Source: Nitratireductor sp. XY-223 (GTDB lineage: Bacteria > Pseudomonadota > Alphaproteobacteria > Rhizobiales > Rhizobiaceae). From it: a stretch of DNA of 64,000 bases. Below, piece by piece: positions 44,933-54,848 of this stretch. A program made the position numbers and the translations under genes. Position 1 is the first letter of the stretch, and the number at the start of each line of letters is the position of its first letter. The DNA lies in NCBI RefSeq assembly GCF_004959855.1, contig NZ_SPNT01000001.1:434001-498000 (forward strand), given 5' to 3'. The notes beneath the pieces are model-generated. The model had not been told where the DNA came from, made no database searches, and was given only the letters and a program-made list of their open reading frames with translations.

Positions 44933-45837
44933 GCGATGGCCCTGAACATCTGACCCTGGCCCGGCACGGCTACCTCGTCGGCCGCGAGGTCGGCCGTCTT
45001 GCCTATGGGTGCTGGCGCCTGCCGGAAACGCCGCAGGAGGCGCTTGCCGGCAAGATCGACGCGGCGCTGGAGGTGGGTGCCAATATCATCGACACCGCTG
45101 CCGTGTACGGCGCCGGCGAGGCCGAGCGTATGCTCGGTGCGCTGCTTGCCGAGCGCTCTTCGCTTCGCGACGAGATCGTGCTTGTGACCAAGGGCGGCAT
45201 CACGCCGCCGGTTCCCTACGATTCGACCAAGCGCCATCTGATCGCCTCCTGCGAGGCCTCGCTCACGCGCCTCAACTGCGAAGCAGTCGATGTCTTCCTG
45301 ATCCACCGGCCGGATTTCCTGACCGGCGCGGCCGAGGTTGCCGAAGCAGTGGCCGAGATTGTCGCCAGCGGCAAGGCCCGCTCGGTGGGTGTCTCCAACT
45401 ATACGCTGGAACAGACGCGCGCCCTGCAATCCTTCCTCGACATTCCGCTTGTCGTCACGCAGCCCGAATTCTCAGCCCTGCATACCGATCCGCTCGATGA
45501 CGGTACGCTCGATTATGCGCAAGGCGCTTCCATTCTTCCCCTGGCCTGGTCGCCGCTGGCGGGCGGGTCACTGGCGACCGGCCGGGTGCCGGACAGGGCG
45601 GATCTCCGCGCTACAGGGCTGGTCGCCGTTCTCGAGCGGATCGCGAAGGACAACGGATCGACGCGGGAATGCGTCGCGCTTGCCTGGCTGCTCGCCCATC
45701 CGGCGGGCGTCGTTCCCATTATCGGTACCCAGTCGCCCGAGCGCATACGGGCGGCCGCCGGTGCCTTCGAAATCAAGATGAGCCGCCGCGACTGGTATGA
45801 AATCCTGGAAGCCAGCCGCGGCGCGCCGATGCCGTGA
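44929..45837 (+). CDS. Aldo/keto reductase in the propionyl-CoA operon
   Basis: 302 residues beginning with GTG at 44929 overlapping pccA. It is a (beta/alpha)8 AKR of the YdhF-like group, with [19 protein letters not shown] (catalytic Asp and Tyr), [10 protein letters not shown] (Lys), [20 protein letters not shown] (His) and the C-terminal cofactor segment [20 protein letters not shown]. It reduces or oxidises a carbonyl with NADP(H). It sits between pccA and the mutase gene with overlapping or near-contiguous junctions, so it is co-transcribed with propionyl-CoA genes, but its role in the pathway is unknown. Confidence 0.9.
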   Translation: MSDGPEHLTLARHGYLVGREVGRLAYGCWRLPETPQEALAGKIDAALEVGANIIDTAAVYGAGEAERMLGALLAERSSLRDEIVLVTKGGITPPVPYDSTKRHLIASCEASLTRLNCEAVDVFLIHRPDFLTGAAEVAEAVAEIVASGKARSVGVSNYTLEQTRALQSFLDIPLVVTQPEFSALHTDPLDDGTLDYAQGASILPLAWSPLAGGSLATGRVPDRADLRATGLVAVLERIAKDNGSTRECVALAWLLAHPAGVVPIIGTQSPERIRAAAGAFEIKMSRRDWYEILEASRGAPMP

Positions 45838-45847
45838 GGACGAACCC

Positions 45848-47983
45848 ATGACGAAGACAGATCGCGACTGGATCGAGCTCGCAACGAGGGAGCTGAAAGG
45901 CAATCCGCCGTCGAGCCTGAACTGGGAAACGCCGGAGGGCATCACCATCAAGCCGCTCTACGGTGCCGGCGACCTGCCGCCCGCCACCGCGGGCGAGCAT
46001 CCGGGCTTCGCGCCCTTCACACGGGGCATCCGAGCGACCATGTATGCCGGGCGTCCCTGGACGATCCGCCAGTATGCCGGGTTCTCGACGGCCGAGGAAT
46101 CCAACGCGTTTTATCGCAAGAACCTCGCCGGCGGGCAGAAGGGCCTGTCGGTCGCCTTCGATCTCGCCACCCATCGCGGCTATGATTCCGATCATCCGCG
46201 GGTGGTCGGCGATGTCGGCAAGGCGGGTGTGGCGATCGATTCCGTCGAGGACATGAAAATCCTGTTCGACGGCATTCCGCTCGATCAGATGTCGGTTTCG
46301 ATGACCATGAACGGCGCGGTCATTCCAGTGCTGGCGATGTTCATCGTTGCCGGCGAGGAGCAGGGCGTCGAGCGTTCGGCGCTCTCCGGCACGATCCAGA
46401 ACGACATCCTCAAGGAATTCATGGTGCGCAACACCTATATCTACCCGCCGGAATCATCGATGCGGATCGTTGCGGACATTATTGAATTCACGGCGCGCGA
46501 GATGCCGAAGTTCAACTCGATATCGATCTCCGGCTACCACATGCAGGAGGCCGGTTCGACGCTTGCCCAGGAGCTTGCCTATACGTTGGCCGACGGCATG
46601 GAATATGTCCGCGCGGCGATGAGCAAGGGCCTTGACGTGGACGCCTTCGCCGGGCGGCTTTCGTTCTTCTTCTGCATCGGCATGAACTTCTTCATGGAAG
46701 CCGCCAAGCTGCGCGCCGCGCGGCAGCTCTGGGCCCGGATCATGACCGATTTCGGTGCCAAGTCGGAGCGCTCGAAGATGCTGCGCACCCATTGCCAGAC
46801 GTCAGGCGTTTCGCTGACCGAGCAGGATCCCTACAACAACATCGTGCGTACGGCCTTCGAGGCGATGGCCGCGGCGCTCGGCGGCACGCAGTCGCTGCAC
46901 ACCAATTCCTTCGACGAGGCGATCGCGCTGCCGACCGAATTCTCCGCGCGTATCGCCCGCAATACGCAACTTATCCTGCAGCACGAGACCGGCGTGACGA
47001 ACGTCGTCGATCCGCTTGGCGGATCCTATTATGTCGAGGCGCTGACGAAGGAACTGGCCGACGAGGCCTGGCGGATGATCGAGGAGGTCGAAAGCCTCGG
47101 CGGCATGACGAAGGCGGTGGAGCAGGGCCTGCCCAAGATGCGCATCGAGGAAGCCGCCGCCCGCCGGCAGGCGCGGATCGACAAGGGCGAGGACGTCATT
47201 GTCGGCGTCAACCGTTTCCGCCTCGAAGACGAGCCGAAGGTCGATATCCTCGAGATCGACAACGCCAAGGTGCGTGACGCGCAGATCGCGCGGCTCAAGA
47301 AAATCCGCGAGACGCGCGATGACAAGGCGTATGACGCGGCAATCAACACCCTGGAGGAGGTGGCCGCGTCCGGAGAGGGGAACCTTTTGGCCGCCGCCGT
47401 GGAAGCCGCGCGGGCGCGGGCCAGCCTCGGCGAGATCTCCGACGCAATGGAGCGCGCCTTCAATCGGCACAAGGCGACCACGCGGGTGATTTCCGGCGTC
47501 TACGGCGAGGCCTACAAGGGCGATGCGCAATATGAGCTGATCCAGAAGAAGATCGCCGACTACCAAAAGGAGCGCAGACGGGAGCCGCGCATCCTGGTCG
47601 CCAAGATGGGCCAGGACGGCCATGACCGCGGCGCCAAGGTCATTGCGACCGCCTTTGCCGATATGGGCTTTGACGTGGAGCTGTCGGACATGTTCGAGAC
47701 GCCGCCGGAAGTCGCCTCCAAGGCGATCGCCGGCGATGTCGACGTGATCGGCGTTTCGTCGCTCGCGGCCGGCCACCGCACGCTGGTGCCGGAACTCATT
47801 GGCGAGCTGAAGGCGGCGGGCCGCGAAGATATCATTGTGATTTGCGGCGGTGTTATTCCCGAGCAGGATTACGACTTCCTGCAGGATGCGGGCGTCACGG
47901 CGATCTTTGGTCCGGGATCCAACGTGCTGGACGCGGCGAATGTCGTGCTGGCCGAAGTCGCGGGCATGCGGCGCAACCGCTAG
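45848..47983 (+). CDS. mcm: Methylmalonyl-CoA mutase
   Basis: 711 residues from the ATG at 45848. The catalytic barrel includes [40 protein letters not shown] (CoA-binding), [20 protein letters not shown], and [20 protein letters not shown]. The C-terminal cobalamin domain has the axial-His motif [13 protein letters not shown] and [20 protein letters not shown]. This is the single-polypeptide, catalytically competent alpha type. It isomerises methylmalonyl-CoA to succinyl-CoA with adenosylcobalamin. No chaperone (MeaB/ArgK) or epimerase gene is in the window, and no cobalamin riboswitch was noticed upstream. Confidence 0.97.
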   Translation: MTKTDRDWIELATRELKGNPPSSLNWETPEGITIKPLYGAGDLPPATAGEHPGFAPFTRGIRATMYAGRPWTIRQYAGFSTAEESNAFYRKNLAGGQKGLSVAFDLATHRGYDSDHPRVVGDVGKAGVAIDSVEDMKILFDGIPLDQMSVSMTMNGAVIPVLAMFIVAGEEQGVERSALSGTIQNDILKEFMVRNTYIYPPESSMRIVADIIEFTAREMPKFNSISISGYHMQEAGSTLAQELAYTLADGMEYVRAAMSKGLDVDAFAGRLSFFFCIGMNFFMEAAKLRAARQLWARIMTDFGAKSERSKMLRTHCQTSGVSLTEQDPYNNIVRTAFEAMAAALGGTQSLHTNSFDEAIALPTEFSARIARNTQLILQHETGVTNVVDPLGGSYYVEALTKELADEAWRMIEEVESLGGMTKAVEQGLPKMRIEEAAARRQARIDKGEDVIVGVNRFRLEDEPKVDILEIDNAKVRDAQIARLKKIRETRDDKAYDAAINTLEEVAASGEGNLLAAAVEAARARASLGEISDAMERAFNRHKATTRVISGVYGEAYKGDAQYELIQKKIADYQKERRREPRILVAKMGQDGHDRGAKVIATAFADMGFDVELSDMFETPPEVASKAIAGDVDVIGVSSLAAGHRTLVPELIGELKAAGREDIIVICGGVIPEQDYDFLQDAGVTAIFGPGSNVLDAANVVLAEVAGMRRNR

Positions 47984-48010
47984 ATCCACCGAACAGGCAA
48001 TCAACAGGAT

Positions 48011-48030
48011 CCGCCCGGACCTCCGGGCGG
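48011..48030 (+). other. Hairpin between mcm and mmsB
   Basis: CCGCCCGG and CCGGGCGG form a perfect eight-base-pair stem with an ACCT loop, 28 bases after the mutase stop. There is no T-tract, so it may be a rho-dependent or stability element rather than a simple terminator. Confidence 0.5.
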
Positions 48031-48068
48031 CCGGCAAAATGCGGCCATGGCGGCCGGGGAGGACATTA

Positions 48069-48944
48069 ATGAAGATCGGATTTATCGGGCTCGGCAACAT
48101 GGGTGCGCCAATGGCAAAGAACCTGGCCGTGGCGGGACACCAGGTCATCGGGTTTGACGCCGCCGGTGTCGGCGTTGAAGGGGTGGAAACAGCGGCAACC
48201 GCTGCGGAAGCCGCAAGGGGCAGGGACGCGGTGATCACCATGCTGCCGAACGGCGCGGTTCTTCGTTCCGTCTACGACGAAATCGTTCCGCACGGTCAGC
48301 GCGGCGCCGTGTTTGTCGACTGCTCGACCGTCGATGTCGAGAGCGCACGCGCTGCTCATGAACAGGCCGCAAAGGCCGGCCTTCTGTCGGTTGACGCACC
48401 CGTTTCGGGCGGTATCGCAGGTGCCGCCGGCGGAACGCTTACCTTCATGGCGGGCGGTTCGCCCGAAAGCGTCGCGGCGGCTGGAGCGCTGTTCGAGATC
48501 ATGGGCCAGAAAGCCGTTCATTGCGGCGATCCGGGTGCCGGCCAGGCGGCAAAGATCTGCAACAACATGATCCTCGGAATATCCATGATCGGCGTCTGCG
48601 AGGCGTTTGCGCTTGGCGACAAGCTGAATCTCGACAGGCAAAGCCTCTTTGAGGTGGTTTCCACGTCGTCGGGCGCCTGCTGGTCGGTCAACCAATACTG
48701 TCCCGCGCCGGGCGTCGGCCCTGAAAGTCCGGCGGATAATGACTACAAGCCCGGCTTTGCGGCCGAATTGATGTTGAAGGATCTGTTGTTGAGCCAGCGT
48801 GCCGCCGCTTCCGCGGACGCGGCGACACCGATGGGCAGTCTGGCCAGCGCTCTCTACCAGACCTTTGTCGATTCGGGTGGAAGAGGGCAGGATTTTTCCG
48901 CCATATTGCTGGATCTGGCCGCGCAGGGGCATGATAACCACTGA
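48069..48944 (+). CDS. mmsB: 3-hydroxyisobutyrate dehydrogenase
   Basis: 291 residues from the ATG at 48069 after GGGGAGGAC. The NAD-binding motif is IGFIGLGNMGAPMAKNLAVA, the substrate segment VDAPVSGGIAGAAGGTLTFM, and the catalytic Lys is in GAGQAAKICNNMILGISMIG. It oxidises 3-hydroxyisobutyrate to methylmalonate semialdehyde in valine breakdown, which leads to propionyl-CoA and thus to the upstream operon. The CNQYCPAPG-like cofactor-domain region (WSVNQYCPAPGVGPESPADN) is typical of MmsB. Other beta-hydroxyacid dehydrogenases are less likely. Confidence 0.93.
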   Translation: MKIGFIGLGNMGAPMAKNLAVAGHQVIGFDAAGVGVEGVETAATAAEAARGRDAVITMLPNGAVLRSVYDEIVPHGQRGAVFVDCSTVDVESARAAHEQAAKAGLLSVDAPVSGGIAGAAGGTLTFMAGGSPESVAAAGALFEIMGQKAVHCGDPGAGQAAKICNNMILGISMIGVCEAFALGDKLNLDRQSLFEVVSTSSGACWSVNQYCPAPGVGPESPADNDYKPGFAAELMLKDLLLSQRAAASADAATPMGSLASALYQTFVDSGGRGQDFSAILLDLAAQGHDNH

Positions 48945-49067
48945 TCACGCAACCTCCGGCGTGTTATGAATTTGTTGTAGAATCATACTTGTATTCCATC
49001 CTACAGTTGAATTCGGCGGCAGCACCTTCCATGCTGCGCAGACCAGCGGCTTGAGGAGAGCGGAATA

Positions 49068-51230
49068 TTGCAGAACAAGCGCCTACCGCTATACGTGCTG
49101 ATCGGCGGAGCCGCCGGGATACTTATCGGCCTTTTCAGCCCGCTGCTCGCGGCAATCGTCGCGCCGGTCGGGGATATCTACATCCGGCTCATGGAAGTCG
49201 TGGTGCTTCCCTATCTGATCTCGTCTCTGATCCTGGGTCTCGGACAATTGGCACCGGCCACGGCGCGCAAGCTCTTTCAAAAGAGCTGGGCCATCTACCT
49301 CGCCCTCTGGGCCATGACGTTCACCGTTCTGTTGTTCGCGGCGCTGACGGTGCCGCTCGTGCGGCAGGCGGCTGTCGTCGATTTCTCGAGCGGCCTCACC
49401 GCACCTGTCAATCAAGGCTCGACGCTGATCGATCTGCTGGTTCCCGACAATTTCTTCCAGGCACTGAGCAACAACTACATCCCGTCGATCGTGCTGATGG
49501 GGCTCATCTTCGGGATCGCGGTGCAGCAAAGCAAGAAACCGACCGAACTGCTCGACATGCTCTCGGTGGTCCGCCAGGCCTGCATCCGCATCTGGGAGTG
49601 GGTCGTCCTGCTCGCGCCGACCGGCGTGTGCGCGCTTTTCGCCAGTTCCATCAGCTCGATGGATCCCGAGGGTTATGCGGCGATGTCGATCTACATCCTC
49701 GTCGTCGTCTTGTGTGCGCTGCTGCTCAGCCTGTGGATCCTGCCGATGATGCTGACGGCCTTCCTGCCAATGAAATACTGGGAGCTGATGTCGGAGCTCA
49801 AAGATGCGTTCCTCATTGCGATGGTCACGTCGCTGTCGGTTGCGTCGCTGCCGATGATCCAGAGAGCGACGCAGAACATGGCGGAAAAATACTGCGATTC
49901 CCAGGAGGAGACGGAACAGAAGGAAATCATACAGACGACGCTGTCGGTCAGCTATCCGCTGGCGCAGATCGGCAATTTCTTCATCCTGGCGTTTCTCCTC
50001 TATGCATCCTTCTATTTCTTCATTCCGCTGACCAGCTGGCATCTGATGGAGCTTCCGATCGTGACGCTGCTTTCGGGCATCGGTTCTCCGACCTCGTCGA
50101 TCGGCGCAGTTGCCTTCATGGCGAACTGGCTGAACATGCCGTCGGAGACGGCCAATCTCTATGTCGAGACCATGGCGGTCACGCGATATGTCCAGGTGCT
50201 TGCCTCCGTTGCCGGATTCGCATTCGTCACCATCCTCGTCACATTCGCGTTCTACGGACGGCTCCGCTTCAACATAAGACGATTTGTCCTGACCATCGCG
50301 GTCGCGGCTGTCTGCCTGACGGCGATCCTGTCCCTTGGCCGGCTGAGCGGAACACATATCCAATTGCATTCCGAAACAAACTATCTTGAGATGGGCCTGC
50401 CGAAAGAAGTCCAGGCACTCAGCGACGAGAATCTTGTTTCCAGACTGGCCACGGCTGATACGGGGCATGGACAGGCCCCATCGCAGGCCGCATCGACTGA
50501 CAAAAATGTCGATGTGCTCGAACGCATTCAATCAAACGGCGTGCTTCGTGTCGGCATCAATCCGAATGTCATGCCGTTTGCCTACGAGAACAAAAGGGAG
50601 CGGCTGGTCGGCTACGACGTCGAAATGATGTACCGTTTCGCGCAGAGCATGAGCGTGCAGGTCGTGTTTGTGCCCTATGACTGGCAGTCGATGACCAACA
50701 ACCTGTCCGAAAACAAATTCGATATCGCGATTGGCGGGCTTTATATCACCAACAGCAGGCTGGATTCGGTCACCGTCAGCGATCCCTACTATGAAAATCC
50801 GCTGGCACTGATCGTACGCACGGACCAGATCAATGATTTCGCGTCGCGCGACAAGATAAATGCAATCGAGAACCTGACGATCGCCGTGTTCGACGATCCT
50901 GTGCTCATTCCGACGGCCAAACGCGCCTTTCCATCTGCAAATATCAAGGTCCTGCCCAACTACGACAAGCTGGCGGAAGAAACGGATGTCGACGCTGCTA
51001 TCTGGACGCTTGAGCAGGCACGCGCCTGGGCGATTTCGCATGACGGCTACTCGACGGCCGTGCCGCGTCACATCGCGACCCGGTTCCTTTTCGCCTATCT
51101 GATGCCGCCCGACGCGCCGGGCCTTGCGGATTATCTGAACTACTGGATGCGATTGCAGAAGGACAATGGCGTTTTGGCCGACATGACGAAGCGGTGGATC
51201 GATCCGGCGGCCACCGATACATCGCGGTAG
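49068..51230 (+). CDS. SDF-type dicarboxylate/amino-acid symporter fused to a periplasmic-binding-protein domain
   Basis: 720 residues from a TTG at 49068 preceded by GAGGAG. Residues 1-430 are a divergent sodium/dicarboxylate symporter: IYIRLMEVVVLPYLISSLIL, the serine-rich re-entrant loop MVTSLSVASLPMIQRATQNM, GIGSPTSSIGAVAFMANWLN, and eight or more helices. After a linker (about 440-467) residues 468-715 form an SBP_bac_3 domain: VLERIQSNGVLRVGINPNVM, GYDVEMMYRFAQSMSVQVVF, FDIAIGGLYITNSRLDSVTV and YLNYWMRLQKDNGVLADMTK. The fusion should tether a ligand-capturing or sensing lobe to the outer face of the carrier. The substrate is probably an amino acid or dicarboxylate. Confidence 0.85.
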   Translation: MQNKRLPLYVLIGGAAGILIGLFSPLLAAIVAPVGDIYIRLMEVVVLPYLISSLILGLGQLAPATARKLFQKSWAIYLALWAMTFTVLLFAALTVPLVRQAAVVDFSSGLTAPVNQGSTLIDLLVPDNFFQALSNNYIPSIVLMGLIFGIAVQQSKKPTELLDMLSVVRQACIRIWEWVVLLAPTGVCALFASSISSMDPEGYAAMSIYILVVVLCALLLSLWILPMMLTAFLPMKYWELMSELKDAFLIAMVTSLSVASLPMIQRATQNMAEKYCDSQEETEQKEIIQTTLSVSYPLAQIGNFFILAFLLYASFYFFIPLTSWHLMELPIVTLLSGIGSPTSSIGAVAFMANWLNMPSETANLYVETMAVTRYVQVLASVAGFAFVTILVTFAFYGRLRFNIRRFVLTIAVAAVCLTAILSLGRLSGTHIQLHSETNYLEMGLPKEVQALSDENLVSRLATADTGHGQAPSQAASTDKNVDVLERIQSNGVLRVGINPNVMPFAYENKRERLVGYDVEMMYRFAQSMSVQVVFVPYDWQSMTNNLSENKFDIAIGGLYITNSRLDSVTVSDPYYENPLALIVRTDQINDFASRDKINAIENLTIAVFDDPVLIPTAKRAFPSANIKVLPNYDKLAEETDVDAAIWTLEQARAWAISHDGYSTAVPRHIATRFLFAYLMPPDAPGLADYLNYWMRLQKDNGVLADMTKRWIDPAATDTSR

Positions 51231-51329
51231 GCGGTCTCTCGTGCAGACCCGGGCCGGAGGCGTCGAAACCGCACCGACATGCCCGCGGCAACTATTGGAC
51301 TTTCCGGAAATGGCGACCATCTTTAGCGT

Positions 51330-52898
51330 ATGACTGTACATCCCGACTCGAAATCGCTGGGTTACCGGCTCGCCGTCGCGCCGCTTTCCGGTGAAACCGT
51401 CGCAAGTTGCGGCGATCATGTTCTGGCCGCAAGCCAGGGCGCGAAACTCATGCACGAGACCCGGCTGCCCTCCGTCGTCTACTTCCCGCAAAAGGACGTG
51501 AAGGCGAAACTGCTCCTGACCAGCGATCACCGCACATTCTGTCCGTTCAAGGGCACGGCAACCTACTGGGACGTCGAAGTGGGCGGCCGTATCTATGAGA
51601 ACGGCGCCTGGTCATACAAAAACGCCATCCCCGAGGCGCGTGACATCGAGGGTATGGTCAGCTTCATGCCGAATGTGCTTGGTTCCGTCGATATCAAGGA
51701 CGCGGACGCCGGACCCATCGACTACGGCAACATCTCCGGCCCGACCATCGACTGGATCATGCGCGAGGCGTGGCTTTGCGGCTCGCCCGAGGAACTCACC
51801 GAGGCAATCGCGCGCAAGTTCAACGAGGACGGCATCGCCGTCTCCCGGATGAGCGTGATGATCTGGTCCCTGCATCCGATGATCGCCGGGCGGAACTATG
51901 TCTGGTCGAAGAGAGACGGCAAGGTAAACACCTATACGCCGTCCTATGACCTCTATAATCATCCGAGCTACGTCAACAGCCCGCTCAGGCACGTCGCGAA
52001 CGGCCTTGGCGGCGTGCGCCAGAACCTCCTCAGCGAGGAGGCGGAGTTCAGCTTTCCGATCATGGAGGATCTGAAAGCGGACGGCGGGACCGACTATGTG
52101 GCCATGCCGCTGCCGTTCTCCAACGGCCAGATCAACGTCATGACAATGACCAGCGACCATCCGGACGGCTTTACCACGTCCAACCTCGGTCTGGTGTTCG
52201 AGTGCTCTTCCGTGATCAGCCGGCTCTATGAGGTGTTCACGCTGCGCGACAATGCGTCTTCGCTGCTTGAAACCTATCTCGGCAAAGGCACGGGCGCACG
52301 GGTGCTCGGTGGCGAGATACGGCGCGGCGACGGCGACGAAATCGACGCGGCGATCCTGTTCTGCGACCTGCGCGGCTCTTCGCGCCTTGAAGGGGAGATG
52401 GGACGGCAGGATTACCTGGATCTGCTCAACCAGTTTTTCGAGGTGACGACGGATATCGTCCATGAATTCGGCGGCGAGGTGCTGAAATTCATCGGTGACG
52501 CCGTGCTTGCGATCTTCCCGGCCGGCGACGATCCGGCCAATGCCTGCCGTCAGGCGCTGTCGGCGGCGCTGGCGATGGACCGCGACGTCAACATGGGACT
52601 GGGGGAATCGGACGAGCGGATTCGATGTGCCATCGGCCTTGCCTTCGGCAATGTCACCTATGGCAATGTCGGCTCGGAGCAGCGTCTCGACTTCACGGTT
52701 ATCGGCTCCGCCGCCAATGTCGCGGCGCGGCTCGGCGATCTCGGAAAACAGCTCGGTCACCGGGTCGTCACGACACAGGCGATCGCGGACGGCCACCATG
52801 ACCGGATGCAGTCGCTCGGCGAATTCGAGCTGCGCAACGTGTCCGATCAGGTCGAGGCTTTCGCACCGGCGGCTGACATTCATGCAATATCGGGCTGA
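51330..52898 (+). CDS. Class III adenylate cyclase with N-terminal DUF427 domain
   Basis: 522 residues. Residues about 15-115 match DUF427: SVVYFPQKDVKAKLLLTSDH, FCPFKGTATYWDVEVGG, and AWSYKNAIPEARDIEGMVSF. The middle (about 140-300) is a regulatory region also seen in other rhizobial cyclases (WSLHPMIAGRNYVWSKRDG, DYVAMPLPFSNGQINVMTM). The C-terminus is a class III catalytic domain with metal-binding Asp in AAILFCDLRGSSRLEGEM and LKFIGDAVLAIFPAGDDP, Lys in VLKFIGD and Asp in LDFTVIGSAANVAARLGD, both expected for ATP specificity, plus the Asn-Arg pair in NVAARL. It should make cyclic AMP. It stands between the symporter fusion and an isomerase gene with its own promoter region. Confidence 0.87.
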   Translation: MTVHPDSKSLGYRLAVAPLSGETVASCGDHVLAASQGAKLMHETRLPSVVYFPQKDVKAKLLLTSDHRTFCPFKGTATYWDVEVGGRIYENGAWSYKNAIPEARDIEGMVSFMPNVLGSVDIKDADAGPIDYGNISGPTIDWIMREAWLCGSPEELTEAIARKFNEDGIAVSRMSVMIWSLHPMIAGRNYVWSKRDGKVNTYTPSYDLYNHPSYVNSPLRHVANGLGGVRQNLLSEEAEFSFPIMEDLKADGGTDYVAMPLPFSNGQINVMTMTSDHPDGFTTSNLGLVFECSSVISRLYEVFTLRDNASSLLETYLGKGTGARVLGGEIRRGDGDEIDAAILFCDLRGSSRLEGEMGRQDYLDLLNQFFEVTTDIVHEFGGEVLKFIGDAVLAIFPAGDDPANACRQALSAALAMDRDVNMGLGESDERIRCAIGLAFGNVTYGNVGSEQRLDFTVIGSAANVAARLGDLGKQLGHRVVTTQAIADGHHDRMQSLGEFELRNVSDQVEAFAPAADIHAISG

Positions 52899-52950
52899 CG
52901 CTGGCTTGCGATACCGCTAAAAAGCAAGCCGGACCGATCGGATTGCACCC

Positions 52951-53718
52951 ATGCCGCGTTTTTCAGCCAATATCTCGATGATGTTCGACGAACACCGCTT
53001 CCTGGAGCGCTTTGCCGCGGCACGCGATGCAGGGTTCGAGGCCGTGGAGTTCATGTTTCCATACGCCTATCCGGTCGCCTCGCTCAGGCAGGCCGTCCAA
53101 GATAGTGGGCTTTCCATCAGCGTCTTCAACCTGCCGCCGGGCGACTGGGAGCGGGGCGAGCGCGGCTTGGCCTGCGATCCCGGGCGCGGGACCGAATTCC
53201 GTGCATCCGTCGACACAGCGATCCGCTATGCTGAGGCGACGGGTGCGAAACGGCTTCATGTTATGGCCGGGAACCGGGGCAAGATCTCTTTCGGTGTGGC
53301 ACGCTCGACCTTTCTGGAAAACCTGCGGTTTGCCGCCGACCGCCTGGGAGAGGCGGGGCTCGAGATGACCATCGAACCGATCAACCAGCGCGACATGCCC
53401 GGCTATTTCCTGTCATCGACAGAGCTCGCCGCCGATATACTAGCCGAACTGGATAGTACGAATGCCGGCCTGCAGTTCGATGTCTATCACCACCAGATCA
53501 TGCACGGCGATGTCCTGCACAGCCTCGAACGCCACATGCCGCTGATCCGGCATATCCAGATCGCCGGCGTTCCGGACCGTCACGAGCCGGACGAGGGCGA
53601 GTTGAACTATCCACGCGTTTTCCAAAAGATCGATGCGCTTGGCTATGACGGCTGGGTTGGCTGCGAATACCGTCCACGGGCCGGAACGACCGCAGGGCTT
53701 GGCTGGATGGGTGACTAG
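52951..53718 (+). CDS. Hydroxypyruvate isomerase-like TIM-barrel protein
   Basis: 255 residues, the normal size of the Hyi/OtnI family. It starts RFSANISMMFDEHRFLERFA and has GFEAVEFMFPYAYPVASLRQ, FNLPPGDWERGERGLACDPG, EMTIEPINQRDMPGYFLSST (catalytic Glu), FDVYHHQIMHGD (metal-binding Asp, His) and YDGWVGCEYRPR (second Glu). Members interconvert hydroxypyruvate and tartronate semialdehyde, or 2-oxo-tetronates. No tartronate semialdehyde reductase or glyoxylate carboligase is adjacent, so the exact role is open. It overlaps the convergent AraC-type gene by four bases (CTAG). Confidence 0.85.
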   Translation: MPRFSANISMMFDEHRFLERFAAARDAGFEAVEFMFPYAYPVASLRQAVQDSGLSISVFNLPPGDWERGERGLACDPGRGTEFRASVDTAIRYAEATGAKRLHVMAGNRGKISFGVARSTFLENLRFAADRLGEAGLEMTIEPINQRDMPGYFLSSTELAADILAELDSTNAGLQFDVYHHQIMHGDVLHSLERHMPLIRHIQIAGVPDRHEPDEGELNYPRVFQKIDALGYDGWVGCEYRPRAGTTAGLGWMGD

Positions 53719-54683
53719 TGACGCAGGCGCTCCGGACCGGCCCGGAGCGTGCGGTAGTCGCTCGGCGCGTGGCCGAAATGCGTGCGAAACAGTTTCGAGA
53801 AGTGCTGGAAGTTGTAAAAGCCCCACCGCATGGCGATTTCGCTGATCGACTGGCCGGAATACCGCGGATCCGCCAGATCCTGCGCCGCCCGCTGCAGCCT
53901 TGCCGACCGGATGAAACCGGCGACGGAGGTGCCTTCCTTGGAAAAGAGCTCGTTTAGCCGCCGCACCGACAGTCCGACCGAAGCCGCGACTGAATTGCGG
54001 TCCATGGCAGGATCGGTCAGGTTGGCCTGTATGTAGCTGCGCGCGCGCAGCAATATGTGCTGTTCGGGCAGCGACATCTCGACCTTGCTGTCGTCAAGGG
54101 ATGCCAGTCCGGTGGCGATCAGGTCGATGAGGACGTCCTGGACGACGCTCTGCATCACTTCGCCGCCATCGGAGATCAGCCGCGAGAAATTGACGATGTT
54201 CTCGCCGACGAGGCGGCCGACCTCGCTGCTGCCGCTGATGCGCCTTCCCGTCAGCATATCGGCGTTTGGCAAACGGGCGAGCAGCCGGTTCTTCGGCAGT
54301 TGCACCACCATCTGGCTGAAATTGTCGGTGAGTGTGAGCTGGTAGGGATCCGTGCTGCTGTAAAGCGCAAGGTCCCCCGGCTCGAGCTCGGCGACATGGC
54401 CGTTCTGGGCGACGAAGGAAATCTCCTTCATCTGCATGCTGAGCAGGAAATACTCGTCATCGGCGCGGGCGATGTCCTTCCTGCGCCGGTAGACTTCGTG
54501 CGCCATGCCATAGACATTCGAAATGGACAGATTGGGATAGTGCTCGACCCCGATGCCGCCGGAAAAATCCTCCCGGTCGCCGCCTTCGCAGCCCAGTTGG
54601 ACATAGGCTTCGCACACCGCCTCGCGCCAGTAGGAAAAGCGTTCGTGCGGCCGAACGTCTCTTGTCCGGTAGTGGTGAGCCAA
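53715..54683 (-). CDS. AraC-family regulator of the nitrilase/aldoxime cluster (NitR/OxdR-like)
   Basis: About 322 residues from a TTG at 54683, chosen because GGGAGGA lies about nine bases upstream; a TTG at 54731 would place that site inside the gene. The N-terminal half is an AraC_binding_2 domain (FSYWREAVCEAYVQLGCEGG, VAQNGHVAELEPGDLALYSS). The C-terminal DNA-binding half has two helix-turn-helix units, DRNSVAASVGLSVRRLNELF and SISEIAMRWGFYNFQHFSKL followed by FRTHFGHAPSDYR. Regulators of this group (NitR, OxdR, FeaR) control nitrilase, aldoxime and amine genes, and this one is divergent from nitrilase and aldoxime dehydratase genes. It probably activates them in response to an aldoxime or nitrile. 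Confidence 0.9.
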   Translation of the reverse strand: MAHHYRTRDVRPHERFSYWREAVCEAYVQLGCEGGDREDFSGGIGVEHYPNLSISNVYGMAHEVYRRRKDIARADDEYFLLSMQMKEISFVAQNGHVAELEPGDLALYSSTDPYQLTLTDNFSQMVVQLPKNRLLARLPNADMLTGRRISGSSEVGRLVGENIVNFSRLISDGGEVMQSVVQDVLIDLIATGLASLDDSKVEMSLPEQHILLRARSYIQANLTDPAMDRNSVAASVGLSVRRLNELFSKEGTSVAGFIRSARLQRAAQDLADPRYSGQSISEIAMRWGFYNFQHFSKLFRTHFGHAPSDYRTLRAGPERLRH

Positions 54684-54718
54684 GTCCGATTGTCCTCCCG
54701 ACGAAGCGTCTTTGCGCA

Positions 54719-54771
54719 CGTTTTTTCGCAATTATAGACGTTTTTCCGCTCAAATTGACAAGTTTTTCCGC
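54719..54771. promoter_or_regulatory. Triple direct repeat, candidate AraC-type binding sites
   Basis: Three copies of a G-T5/6-(C)CGC element occur: CGTTTTTTCGC (54719-54729), CGTTTTTCCGC (54739-54749) and AGTTTTTCCGC (54761-54771), 20 and 22 bases apart. AraC-family proteins bind direct repeats with about 21-base spacing. The repeats fill the gap between the regulator and the nitrilase gene. Binding is inferred. Confidence 0.6.
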
Positions 54772-54848
54772 CCATACGCCAAAGCCGAGCCACGCGGGCC
54801 GGTGCGATACTTCCTCCAGTGTCAATGCAAAGCGACGGGAGGAGTGTC

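Noticed and set aside
45838-45847. Cobalamin riboswitch for the mutase gene
   Set aside because: The gap to the preceding gene is ten bases and no B12-box-like sequence was seen upstream of the operon.
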